Assembly (NCBI RefSeq): GCF_000426845.1 | Contig: NZ_AUGD01000012.1 | Coordinates: 155,187 to 219,186 of the forward strand | Reading direction: 5' to 3' | DNA from: Bradyrhizobium sp. in8p8 | GTDB lineage: Bacteria; Pseudomonadota; Alphaproteobacteria; Rhizobiales; Xanthobacteraceae | DNA: 64,000 nt | In this document: positions 40,987 through 49,562 of the stretch, piece after piece | Numbering within the stretch: the stretch's first letter is position 1 | Layout of the letters: each line of letters opens with the position of its first letter | Translations under genes and position numbers: made by a program | The notes under the pieces: model-generated | Database searches by the model: none | Seen by the model: the letters and a program-made list of their open reading frames with translations, nothing else | What the model was told of the DNA's origin: nothing

Positions 40987-42345
40987 ATGTGGCAAAATTT
41001 ATCCTTGCGCGGGCGCATCAATCTCTTGCTGGCGCTGCTGCTGGCACTCGGGCTCGCCGTCAATATCGGCCGGCAGGTCGCGGAGGCCGGGCCGCGCGTG
41101 CAGGCCGAGGACCAGAGCGTAATCCGGCTCGCGCGCGAATTCATCGAGATGATCGTGGCGGACCTGAACGAGGCGCCAGAGCCGGACGCCCGGCTGAACC
41201 AGATCGCGCGCGATCTCAGCCGCCTGCGCCATGTCAGCATCACGCTTCGGGGCGCCGGGGGTCATTCCCTGACGCCGCCCCGGCTTGACGCCGACGCCGA
41301 CACGCGCGCGCCGCCGGCTTGGTTCGTCGGCCTGGTTCATCCCGAGCAGACCGCGGTCAGCGTCCCCGTCTCGATCCAGGGCAAGCCGGGCTCGCTCGTG
41401 ATCACCTCGCACCCCGATGACGAGATCGCCGAGATCTGGGACGGCATCGTGACCCAGCTCGAGGTGGGCTCGGTGATCGCGCTCGCGCTGTTTTTCCTGA
41501 TGATGAATGTGGTCGGTCGGGCGCTGGCACCCCTCCAGTCGCTGGCCGAGGCCATGGGGAAGCTCGAACGCGGACATTACGAGGCCCGTGTCACGCCGGG
41601 CGGCGCGCCGGAACTCGCCGCGATCTGCACCAAGCTCAACCACCTTGCCGCGACGCTTGGCGAGGCGGTCGAGGACAAGCGTCGACTTGCCGAGCGTGCG
41701 GTGTCGCTTCAGGACATCGAGCGCAAGGAGATCGCGCGCGAGCTCCATGACGAGTTCGGGCCGTATCTGTTCTCGCTGCGCGCGCATGCGAGCGCACTGG
41801 CCAAGCTGGCGGATGGACGGGACCCGAGTGCGGACGCCGTGCGCAAACATGGCAGCGCCATGCTGGAGCAGATCAACGCGCTCCAGCAGTTCAATCGCCG
41901 CGTGCTGGAGCGCCTTCGGCCTGTCGGCCTTGCCGAGCTCGGTTTGCGCAAGGCACTCGAATCCCTGTCGCGGCTTTGGCGGCAGTCGCATCCCGAGGTC
42001 GCGATCGAGACCATGATCTCGCCGGCGCTCGGGCCGACCGGCGAGACCGCCGATCTCACCATCTACCGTATCGTGCAGGAGGCACTCACCAACGTATTCC
42101 GCCACGCCGGTGCGACCTCGGTCAACGTCGTCATCGAGCCGGCGGAGCAGATGGCTAACGACGGCCGCGGCTGCGCCCGGGTGCGGGTCAGCGACAACGG
42201 GCGCGGCATGGAGCCGGACCAGAAGCTCGGCTTCGGGCTCGTCGGGATGCGCGAGCGGATAATGGCACTGGGCGGCACGCTCAACGTCGTGTCCGGCGAT
42301 GGCGGCTTGACTGTAGAGGCCCTGATTCCGACTGCCTCGTCATGA
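40987..42345 (+). CDS. sensor histidine kinase, MoxY/FlhS-like
   Basis: The ATG at 40987 gives 452 residues. Two transmembrane helices (near residues 10-28 and 160-180) flank a ~130-residue periplasmic domain with a LapD/MoxY-type N-terminal pattern. A HAMP-like linker and a HisKA_3 dimerisation domain follow, with the phosphorylated His in ARELHDEFGPYLF. The C-terminal ATPase domain shows RIVQEALTNVFRHA (N box) and RVSDNGRGMEPDQKLGFGLVGM (G boxes). Such kinases pair with NarL-type regulators, and the divergent gene at 40160 is the obvious partner. The signal sensed (methanol, formaldehyde or a metal) is unknown. Confidence 0.9.
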   Translation: MWQNLSLRGRINLLLALLLALGLAVNIGRQVAEAGPRVQAEDQSVIRLAREFIEMIVADLNEAPEPDARLNQIARDLSRLRHVSITLRGAGGHSLTPPRLDADADTRAPPAWFVGLVHPEQTAVSVPVSIQGKPGSLVITSHPDDEIAEIWDGIVTQLEVGSVIALALFFLMMNVVGRALAPLQSLAEAMGKLERGHYEARVTPGGAPELAAICTKLNHLAATLGEAVEDKRRLAERAVSLQDIERKEIARELHDEFGPYLFSLRAHASALAKLADGRDPSADAVRKHGSAMLEQINALQQFNRRVLERLRPVGLAELGLRKALESLSRLWRQSHPEVAIETMISPALGPTGETADLTIYRIVQEALTNVFRHAGATSVNVVIEPAEQMANDGRGCARVRVSDNGRGMEPDQKLGFGLVGMRERIMALGGTLNVVSGDGGLTVEALIPTASS

Positions 42346-42383
42346 TCCGAACATGACGTCCGAGACCACAGGGAGAGCTCGAC

Positions 42384-42770
42384 ATGCCGATGTTTGGCCG
42401 ATGGATGGCGTCGATTCTGGCCGCCGCGATGATGTCAGGATCTGCGCTGGCGGCTTCTCGCGGTGATCCCGTCAAGAAGTTCGACACCGACAACGACGGA
42501 ACGCTCGACCATATCGAGGTCAGGAAGGCGGCCATGGCGCTTTTCGCCAGGCTCGACCCGGATCACGACGGCACACTGGACATGCGGGAGTTGCGGGGAG
42601 ATTGACCGGCAAAGAGATTGCGGCAGCAGATCCCGACCACGATGGAACGCTGTCGGTGAACGAGTATCTCGCAGCGGTCCGACGCAGCCGATCCGGATCA
42701 TGACGGCACGCTGGATAGAACCGAGCTGAAGGCGCCGGCTGGACGTGCGCTGCTTCAGCTCCTGCAATGA
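42384..42770 (+). pseudogene. decayed second lanmodulin copy with two indels
   Basis: A good ribosome binding site (GGGAGAG) and a 73-residue frame encode a signal peptide and two EF-hands (DTDNDGTLDHIE and DPDHDGTLDMRE). A TGA at 42603-42605 then follows a one-base deletion compared with the intact gene at 24285. In the shifted frame the sequence continues LTGKEIAAADPDHDGTLSVN, the third EF-hand. After a gap of 14 bases relative to the intact gene, the original frame resumes with AADPDHDGTLDRTELKAPAG and RALLQLLQ, ending at a TGA at 42768-42770. The two changes restore frame but leave the third hand untranslatable. The first two hands may still be made as a truncated protein. Located just after the MoxY-like kinase gene. 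Confidence 0.8.
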
Positions 42771-42785
42771 GCAGCCGGCTACCCG

Positions 42786-43424
42786 TCAGTTCGAGCTATC
42801 CGCGTTGCCCGCAAGCTCGTGCGCACGGCGGAGCAGGTCGCTCGTGCGACGGAGACCGAGCTTGGTCCTGGCCTGCTTGACGAGCCGAGCGACGGCACGA
42901 GGCGTGATATCCAGCTCTTCGGCGATCGCAGAATAGGAATTCCCTTGGCCAAGAAGGCTGAGTGTCTCTCTTTCCCTGCGGGTCAGCATGGCGGCCTTGC
43001 CGGAATCAACGTGATCGGGGAGGGGAACGCCGCGAAGATTGATCCGCTCATCGACATAGCGATATCCGAGCCTGACCTGACGCACGGCCTTTGGCAGTTC
43101 GTCGGGCGGAGAGTCCTTCAGCAAATATCCGATGGCTCCTGCCTTGATCGCGGACGCAACGATACTTGCGTCCGCATGCATGCTGAAGACCAGCACGCGC
43201 GCGAGCGGCGCATCCGTGGATATGCGGTGCAGCAAGTCGACGCCGCCCAGTGCTTCCCCGGGAAAGCTCAAATCGAGGATGACGACTCCGGGCCGGTGCT
43301 CCAGGAATGCTTGATAGCCACTCGGGACATCGCGCGCCGCGACGACGTCTTCGACGTCCCCCAGCACCACGCGGCACGCTTCTGCAATGATTGGATGGTC
43401 GTCGACGACGAGTATCGGGCTCAA
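42786..43424 (-). CDS. NarL/FixJ-type response regulator beside the quinohaemoprotein gene
   Basis: This 212-residue regulator has a receiver domain (SPILVVDDHPIIAEACR, Asp in VVILDLSFPGEA, Lys in GYLLKDSPPDE) and a LuxR-type C-terminal domain (LTRRERETLSLLGQGNSYSAIAEELDITPRAV). It has no adjacent kinase; the nearest is the MoxY-like kinase at 40987-42345. It starts about 100 bases from the 3' end of the quinohaemoprotein gene, on the same strand and downstream of it. Regulators of this type control PQQ alcohol dehydrogenases in other bacteria, so it is a candidate binder of the inverted repeats at 45853-45922. Confidence 0.88.
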   Translation of the reverse strand: MSPILVVDDHPIIAEACRVVLGDVEDVVAARDVPSGYQAFLEHRPGVVILDLSFPGEALGGVDLLHRISTDAPLARVLVFSMHADASIVASAIKAGAIGYLLKDSPPDELPKAVRQVRLGYRYVDERINLRGVPLPDHVDSGKAAMLTRRERETLSLLGQGNSYSAIAEELDITPRAVARLVKQARTKLGLRRTSDLLRRAHELAGNADSSN

Positions 43425-43524
43425 TGGAGTTCCCTGAATTGCATCGTGTTTCGACGAGACGACGGGTGCGGTGAACGCCGCATCAGCTGGCTGCGGCGGT
43501 GCCTGCCGCAGCCGTGCTGCCGCG

Positions 43525-45702
43525 TCACTTCTTGGGCCGTATCGCGTCAGCGGTGCCCTGGATGAAGGCCTGGATCTTCACGACATCAGCTTCCGTGAGC
43601 TTGCCCGTGAAGTCCGGCATGCCTTTGTCGCGGAACGGTCCCTTGAAGACGATGCTCTTGAGGTTGGCGATCTCCTCCGCCGGCACGTAGCCGAGATTGC
43701 GGACGTTGCCGCCCTTGTCGACGCCGGGTACGCCATGGCAGGTGGCGCAGGCGGCGACGTAGAGTGCGGTGCCTTCCGGCACGTCCTTGGGATCGTATTT
43801 CACGCCCTGCAGCAGGCCTTCGGTCTGGTACTTCACGAGTTCCGGCAATGGCGCCTTGCCGTTGAGCGCGAACGTGTAGACTGTTCCGGGGCTTTGCCGC
43901 TCGGTCGCGCGCTGCGCCATGCCGTAGACGCCGCCCCAGCCGACGGCGATCGAGACGTACTGCACGCCATCGAGCATGTAGGTCGAGGCCGCGGCGACGA
44001 CGCCAGTGCCGGTCGGTGTTTCCCACAGCGTCTTGCCGGTCTTGGCATCATAGGCAACGAAGCGTCCATCCGCGGTGCCCTGGAACACCAGGTTTCCGGC
44101 CGTAGTCAGAGTGCCGCCATTCCATGGGGAGGGGTATTCCACCCGCCAGGCTTCCTTTTGCTTGACCGGATCCCACGCGATCAGGCGTTCGAACGGAAGA
44201 CTCTTCGGCGGCTCTCCGTTGAGCACGAAGCCGACATTCCAGCCGGTGGCGCCGCCGAACTTGCCCGGCGTTGCGGCATTCTGCTTGAAGTTCTTTTCCG
44301 GAATGAGGTTCAGCGGCACGTTCTGGGCCGGCAGATAGACCAGCCCGGTCTGCGGGTTGAACGACATCGGATGCCAATTGTGGGCGCCGTAGGGTCCGGG
44401 GATCGAGTCGTACGCCGCCTCGCCACGCGCGGCCGGCACCTCGATCGGGCGGCCGTTGGCGTCGTAACCGGTGGCCCAGTTCACGTCGACGAAGTTCTTC
44501 GCGGAGATGAATTTCCCATTGGTGCGGTCGATCACGAAGAAGAAGCCGTTCTTGGGCGCGTGCAGGATGACCTTGCGCGGCGCGCCATCGATGCTGATGT
44601 CGGCGAGGATCATCGGCTGCGTCGAGGTGTAGTCCCAGTGGTCGCCGGGCGTCTCCTGATAGTGCCAGACGTACTTGCCGGTATCGGCGTTCAGCGCCAC
44701 GATCGAGGCGAGATAGAGATTGTCGCCGCCAGCGGGACTACGAACGTTCCTGTTCCAGGGCGAGCCGTTGCCGGTGCCGATATAGACGAGATTGAGATCG
44801 GGGTCGAAGGTGATGGTGTCCCACGGCGTGCCTCCACCGCCATTGAGCCAGTACTTGCCGGCGGGATCCCACGTCTTGGCCGCCTTCTCCATCGACTCGT
44901 CTTCGAATGGCTTGGACGGATCGCCGGGCACGGTGAACCAGCGCCAGAGCTGATTGCCGCTTTCGGAATCGTACGCGGTGACGTAGCCGCGCGCGCCATA
45001 TTCGGCGCCGCCTTGTCCGATCACGACCTTTCCGTTGAAGACGCGCGGCGCACCGGTGATCGTGTAGGAATGCTCGTGGTCGATCAGCGTGTCCCTTTCC
45101 CAGACCTTCTTGCCGGTCGCCGCGTCGAGCGCGATCAGTCGGCCGTCATATGCGGCCACGAACACTTTCCCCTTGTAGAGTGCGACGCCGCGGTTGACGA
45201 CGTCGCAGCAGCCCCTGTAGCCGAGCTCGCGGTTGACTTCGGGATCGAACGTCCAGATGCGCTTGCCGGTGCGCGCGTCGATGGCATGCACGACGCTCCA
45301 TGGGGCCGTCTGGTACATGATCCCGTCGATGACGACCGGCGTCGCCTCGACGCCGCGCGAGGATTCGAGATTGTAGGTCCAGACCAGGCCGAGGTCTTTG
45401 ACGTTGTCGCGCGTGATCTGATTGAGCTTCGAGAATCGCGTCTCGGCGTAGTCGAGACCGATCGTGGGCCAATTGGTGGACGTCGCGGTGTTCGCCCTGA
45501 TGTAGGCGCTGTCGACCTGCGAGGTGATGGATTTGATGTTCTCCGGCGTCGGAGTCCTTGCTGGATCCTGCGCGGAGGCGGCGGCAATGGATGTGATGAC
45601 GCCAAGGCCTGTGACAAGGCCTGTGACGAGACCTGTGACGAGGCTGCGGGCTGGTCGAGCCGACGAATATCGAACTGAAAAGCGATCCCCCAACGTCATC
45701 AT
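43525..45702 (-). CDS. PQQ-dependent quinohaemoprotein alcohol dehydrogenase (calcium-type active site)
   Basis: Tandem ATGs at 45702 and 45699 follow GGGAGGGAC. The ~725-residue protein is a PQQ propeller fused to a C-terminal cytochrome c domain with CATCHGVPG near residue 645, which makes it a type II quinohaemoprotein. Active-site landmarks are Cys165-Cys166 (YRGCCDVVNRG), Glu234, Asn312 and catalytic Asp357. The position that is Asp in lanthanide enzymes is Thr359 (HWDYTST), so calcium use is expected. The leader contains three Leu-Val-Thr-Gly repeats from a 12-base tandem repeat at 45604-45639. It is divergent from the TonB receptor gene. Confidence 0.93.
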   Translation of the reverse strand: MMTLGDRFSVRYSSARPARSLVTGLVTGLVTGLGVITSIAAASAQDPARTPTPENIKSITSQVDSAYIRANTATSTNWPTIGLDYAETRFSKLNQITRDNVKDLGLVWTYNLESSRGVEATPVVIDGIMYQTAPWSVVHAIDARTGKRIWTFDPEVNRELGYRGCCDVVNRGVALYKGKVFVAAYDGRLIALDAATGKKVWERDTLIDHEHSYTITGAPRVFNGKVVIGQGGAEYGARGYVTAYDSESGNQLWRWFTVPGDPSKPFEDESMEKAAKTWDPAGKYWLNGGGGTPWDTITFDPDLNLVYIGTGNGSPWNRNVRSPAGGDNLYLASIVALNADTGKYVWHYQETPGDHWDYTSTQPMILADISIDGAPRKVILHAPKNGFFFVIDRTNGKFISAKNFVDVNWATGYDANGRPIEVPAARGEAAYDSIPGPYGAHNWHPMSFNPQTGLVYLPAQNVPLNLIPEKNFKQNAATPGKFGGATGWNVGFVLNGEPPKSLPFERLIAWDPVKQKEAWRVEYPSPWNGGTLTTAGNLVFQGTADGRFVAYDAKTGKTLWETPTGTGVVAAASTYMLDGVQYVSIAVGWGGVYGMAQRATERQSPGTVYTFALNGKAPLPELVKYQTEGLLQGVKYDPKDVPEGTALYVAACATCHGVPGVDKGGNVRNLGYVPAEEIANLKSIVFKGPFRDKGMPDFTGKLTEADVVKIQAFIQGTADAIRPKK
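45604..45639. repeat. 12-base tandem repeat within the quinohaemoprotein signal-peptide region
   Basis: Three copies of AAGGCCTGTGAC (the third GAGACCTGTGAC) lie end to end and encode repeated Val-Thr-Gly-Leu in the leader. Unequal copying would change leader length by four residues per unit without a frameshift. Confidence 0.75.
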
Positions 45703-46053
45703 GTCCCTCCCTGTATTTTCGTTTGCCGTAAAAGCACCCCGCCACGAGGGCGGGGTGAGTCTACGGATGAATGACTCGCGATCGGATCGCGATGTCGAGC
45801 CAAGGATTGCACGAAGGCCCCTTGCGAAGTTCGGCAAAAAGTCTCGTCGCGTCCGGGAATTGTTCCCGGTTGAGCGTCGGGGGCTTGCGCCCACCGTGGG
45901 AGACGTCGGGAATAATTCCCGATTTTGCCGGGAATTCGTGCTCCGAAGAGGTCGGACCTTTTACGGCTGGTGCTTTTCGGCTGTTGGCCTGTATCGTTCG
46001 CCTAACCGGCGGGGAAACAAGAGAGCCGGACGATGCGGGTGGAGGCGGCAGGT
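45703..46053. promoter_or_regulatory. divergent regulatory region with paired 7-3-7 inverted repeats
   Basis: Between the quinohaemoprotein and TonB receptor genes are two perfect inverted repeats: CCGGGAA-TTG-TTCCCGG at 45853-45869 and TCGGGAA-TAA-TTCCCGA at 45906-45922. Their centres are 53 bases apart, about five helical turns. A third half-site CCGGGAA occurs at 45928-45934, its centre about two turns further on. Sites this symmetrical suggest a dimeric regulator, most simply one of the NarL-type proteins nearby. Confidence 0.7.
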
Positions 46054-48498
46054 ATGGGCGTTCGTAGTCTGGTCATCATTTCAATTTCTACGGGAATGGT
46101 TGTTGCGACCGAGGCTGTTGCCGCTCCAGACGAGCAGACAAACGTCCAGAACCTGCCGCCGGTCGAAGTGACTGCGCCAGCGCCGGCAGCGCCGCGGGTG
46201 GTCCCGTCGCGGCCGGTTGCGCGCATAGGCGCGCCGGCATCCGCCGCCCCGAGGACTCGGCTCTATGTCTTCCCGACCTCGCCGGGCATCGGCCGGGGTC
46301 TCGATGTCGACAAGGTCCCTTCCGCAATCAACGCCGTCGATGCGAGCCAGATCAAGCGAACCAACTCGCTGAACGTGACTGATGCGTTGCGCGACAACAT
46401 TCCCGGCGTCAACATCAGCGAGGTCACCGGCAATCCCTTCGCGCCTGACGTCGAGTTTCGTGGCTTCGTTGCCTCTCCGGTGGTCGGCACGCCGCAGGGC
46501 CTCGCCGTGTACCAGAACGGCGTGCGCATCAACGAAGCGTTCTCGGACGCCGTGAACTGGGACCTGATCCCCACCGCCGCGATCAGATCCGTGACGCTGG
46601 TGACCAACAACCCCGCCTTCGGCCTCAATGCGCTGGGCGGCGCAATCAACCTGCAAATGAAGAACGGCTTTACTTATCAGGGCGCGGAACTCGACGTCAT
46701 GGGCGGTTCGTTCGGCCGCATCCAGGGCTCGGCGCAGTGGGGCAAGCAGGTCGATCAGAACTACGCCGTCTACGGCGCGCTCGAAGGCCTGCGCGACAAC
46801 GGCTTCCGTAATTTTTCCCAATCGACTGTTCGGCGCTTCTATGGCGATGTCGGCTACAGGGCGGGTGACAGCGAATTCCACGTCAACATGGGGCTGGCCA
46901 AGAACAACTTCGGCGCCAGCGCTACCGTACCGGCGGAGCTGCTCGACAAATACTGGGGCGCGACCTACACCACACCGCAGACTATCACGAACCGCGTCGG
47001 TTATCTCAACCTGACCGGAAAGGTCGACGCGACGCCGACTTGGACGTTCGAGGGCACCGCCTATGCGCGCCGGTTCGAGCAGAACATCGTCGACGGCAAT
47101 CCGACCGACGTAGAGGAGTGCGCCGCAGATGCGGGATTGCTCTGCTTCGGCGACGACACTTCAGCCGCCTATGGCGGGGGCGGCGTGCAACTCGCCAACC
47201 CCTTTGCGCCAGGCACGATCCTCGGTGCCATCGACCGGGGCTCGATCCGTTCGTCCACGTTCGGCGTGTCGGGGCAGGCCACCAATACCGACCAGCTGTT
47301 CGGCCATGACAATCGTTTCGTGGTCGGCTCAACCTATGATGCCGGCATCTCGCGCTACAATGCCAGCTCCGAGATCGGCTCAATGGGAGAGAACTACGTT
47401 GTCAGCGGCAGCGGCGTTTTCCTCGGGCCGACCCCCGCGGCAGATCCCGTTGCCGGTCCCGTCTCGCTGCGGACAGTCAATCAGTACAACGGCCTCTATG
47501 CGATGGACACGTTCAACGTCACGAACGCTTTCGCGATCACGGGCGGCGGCCGCTTCAACGCGGCGCGGATCTCGCTGGAGGATCAGCTCGGGACCGCGCT
47601 CAACGGCTATCACACCTTTACCCGCTTCAATCCCATCATCGGCGGCACCTATAGGATCACGCCGGAATTGACCGCCTATGCCGGCTATTCCGAGGCCAAC
47701 CGCGTGCCGACGCCGCTCGAGCTCGGCTGCGCGGATCCCACCAGGCCCTGTCTCATCGCAGCCTTCCTGGTTGCGGATCCGCCATTGAAGCAGGTCGTCT
47801 CCAAGACCGTGGAGGCGGGCTTCCGCGGCACCAGGGAGCTGAACATCGGCACGCTCGGCTGGAAGGTCGGTGGTTTCCGTGCCACCAATCACGACGACAT
47901 CATGGCGGTGCCGGTCGTCGGGCGGACCGGCTTCGGCTACTTCTCCAATGTCGGCCGGACCCGCCGGCAGGGGCTGGAGGCCGAGGTCAACATCAAGTCG
48001 CCCACGCTCCAGTTCCAGGCGAGCTATTCCTTCGTCGACGCGCGTTTCCTTGATCCGCTCGAGCTCGGCTCGGAAAGCCCGTTTGCCGATGACACCACCG
48101 AAACCATCCAGGTGAGGCCCGGCAACCAGATCCCGGCGGTCCCACGCCACCGCGTCAAGGTCGGCGTCGACTACGCCGTGACCGATGTCTGGAAGGTCGG
48201 CGGCAACGCGCTGTTCGTCTCCAGCCAGCATCTCGTCGGCGACGAGTCCAACCAGTTCGAGAAGCTGCCGTCCTATACGGTGTTCAATCTCCATACCTCC
48301 TATCAGGTTGCGAAGAACGTCCAGCTCTACGGCCGCGTCGACAACGTGTTCGACAAGCGCTACGTCACCTACGGCCAGTTCTTCGACCGCGATGCCTTGC
48401 CCAACTTCACCAACGGCGGCAGCGACTTCCTCGACCCGCGCTCCCTCAGCCCGGCACGGCCGAGGGCGTTCTACGCAGGAATGCGGGTGACGTTCTGA
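46054..48498 (+). CDS. TonB-dependent outer-membrane receptor (possible lanthanide-complex or PQQ-related uptake)
   Basis: The ATG at 46054 lies eight bases after GGAGG and gives a better signal peptide (MGVRSLVIISISTGMVVATE) than the ATG at 46033. Of the ~814 residues, about 80-200 form the plug (NVTDALRDNIPGVNISEV, QGLAVYQNGVRINEAFSD, LGGAINLQMKNGF) and the rest a 22-strand-type barrel ending in Phe (YAGMRVTF). A TonB-box-like stretch, LPPVEVTAPAPAA, follows the leader. Its ligand is unknown. In methylotrophs the LutH receptor imports lanthanides, and this gene's place in a lanthanide-rich island makes that a reasonable hypothesis. No ExbB/ExbD/TonB genes are adjacent. Confidence 0.9.
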   Translation: MGVRSLVIISISTGMVVATEAVAAPDEQTNVQNLPPVEVTAPAPAAPRVVPSRPVARIGAPASAAPRTRLYVFPTSPGIGRGLDVDKVPSAINAVDASQIKRTNSLNVTDALRDNIPGVNISEVTGNPFAPDVEFRGFVASPVVGTPQGLAVYQNGVRINEAFSDAVNWDLIPTAAIRSVTLVTNNPAFGLNALGGAINLQMKNGFTYQGAELDVMGGSFGRIQGSAQWGKQVDQNYAVYGALEGLRDNGFRNFSQSTVRRFYGDVGYRAGDSEFHVNMGLAKNNFGASATVPAELLDKYWGATYTTPQTITNRVGYLNLTGKVDATPTWTFEGTAYARRFEQNIVDGNPTDVEECAADAGLLCFGDDTSAAYGGGGVQLANPFAPGTILGAIDRGSIRSSTFGVSGQATNTDQLFGHDNRFVVGSTYDAGISRYNASSEIGSMGENYVVSGSGVFLGPTPAADPVAGPVSLRTVNQYNGLYAMDTFNVTNAFAITGGGRFNAARISLEDQLGTALNGYHTFTRFNPIIGGTYRITPELTAYAGYSEANRVPTPLELGCADPTRPCLIAAFLVADPPLKQVVSKTVEAGFRGTRELNIGTLGWKVGGFRATNHDDIMAVPVVGRTGFGYFSNVGRTRRQGLEAEVNIKSPTLQFQASYSFVDARFLDPLELGSESPFADDTTETIQVRPGNQIPAVPRHRVKVGVDYAVTDVWKVGGNALFVSSQHLVGDESNQFEKLPSYTVFNLHTSYQVAKNVQLYGRVDNVFDKRYVTYGQFFDRDALPNFTNGGSDFLDPRSLSPARPRAFYAGMRVTF

Positions 48499-48775
48499 AA
48501 CCAGCGTGACGCTTCCTTTTCCCAACAGGGGAGAGGGCTCTATGCGGCGCTAGGGGCTTTGGGGTTTGGCCTGAGACGGTCCTGCCTTGCGCGATCCTGC
48601 TTCCAGGCAACCGAGCGGCTGCACAAAGAAGCGTTGAGCGACGATGCGCAGCCGAGCGGCTCCGCGGCGCAGCTTCGTGGCCCGCTTAACCAATCAGAAA
48701 CCATGACGAATGATCTGAAAACTTTAACGAAACGACTTGGCGGCCTGCGCGTCGGTTCGTCGGAGGGCCCGTCCG

Positions 48776-48943
48776 ATGACAGAGCACCAGTTGAGAGAGC
48801 AGCAATTCCGGATCGCGCGCTATAGGCATTTGGAGCGGGAAGTGACCGATCCGCTCGCGGCGTGTCTGCTTCACAGCATCATCGAGGAGCTCGAAGCCGA
48901 GCTGCGGAAAGACGGGCCGGATCGGCTCGGGCCGTGCGATTAA
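48776..48943 (+). CDS. small conserved hypothetical protein
   Basis: A GGAGGG site precedes the ATG at 48776. The 55-residue product is highly charged and helical (MTEHQLREQQFRIARYRHLE), with two cysteines (AACLL and the GPCD end). It resembles short uncharacterised rhizobial proteins. No domain or partner is recognised. Confidence 0.6.
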   Translation: MTEHQLREQQFRIARYRHLEREVTDPLAACLLHSIIEELEAELRKDGPDRLGPCD

Positions 48944-49004
48944 CGCTTTCTTAGCACTGATCATGCGGATTGTCGGCCTGGGAACACCAATGGAGATGGC
49001 TCCC

Positions 49005-49412
49005 ATGCTGAAGGACGGCACCTATGCGGCGTGGTACAACACGCCGCTCGATCAGGGGACCGGAATCGTCCATGTCGCGGACGGCCAGATCTGGGGGCGC
49101 GACAGCCTGATGACCTATCGTGGCTCCTGCACGGTCGATGGCGACCGCTTCACTGCGATCGTATCGGCGAAGCGTCATACCGAGGGGCGAGCAACGGTCT
49201 TCGGTGTTGAAGATGAACTCACGTTGGACATCGAGGGACGCTGCCCCGGCAAGATCGCGAGCTACACCGCGACGGCACACCAGGTACCGGGAGTGATCCT
49301 TCATGGCACGCTCATTCTGACGGAACAGCAGCCGCCGGCAGGCGAGCGAACCGAGCGCGTGGCGGCGTTAGATCTCGGCAGGCTGCCAAGATTGCCGAGG
49401 CGTTTGCGCTGA
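49005..49412 (+). CDS. GrlR-family-like small protein
   Basis: The ATG at 49005, after GGAG, gives 135 residues beginning MLKDGTYAAWYNTPLDQGTG, then GIVHVADGQIWGRDSLMTYRGS and VDGDRFTAIVSA. These repeats of the form (hydrophobic)-DG-(G)D/S-(x)Y-(x)G fit the small beta-barrel of the GrlR family. GrlR proper is a type III secretion regulator in enteric pathogens, but distant members occur widely with no known role, so no secretion function is implied. An upstream ATG at 48963 would add 14 residues. Confidence 0.65.
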   Translation: MLKDGTYAAWYNTPLDQGTGIVHVADGQIWGRDSLMTYRGSCTVDGDRFTAIVSAKRHTEGRATVFGVEDELTLDIEGRCPGKIASYTATAHQVPGVILHGTLILTEQQPPAGERTERVAALDLGRLPRLPRRLR

Positions 49413-49562
49413 GCGGGAAAGTTAGCGGGGCGACTGGCCCGCATCCATATGCCGCGGCAAGGCCGCGGCATTCTGCATTGTGCTTTCGGCACAGCTTGCT
49501 TTCCAAACCGCCCTGGACTCGCCATTGTGCGCCCGCAACACCCCCGAAGCGGAGAAGCATCA

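Noticed and set aside
42384..42770. Programmed frameshifting in the second lanmodulin copy
   Set aside because: No slippery heptamer or downstream stimulator was seen, and two separate indels including a 14-base gap fit decay better than recoding.
43471..45678. 735-codon plus-strand open frame
   Set aside because: It lies opposite the quinohaemoprotein gene, which has all PQQ and haem motifs; the plus product is an Asp/Arg/Val-rich artefact of high GC.
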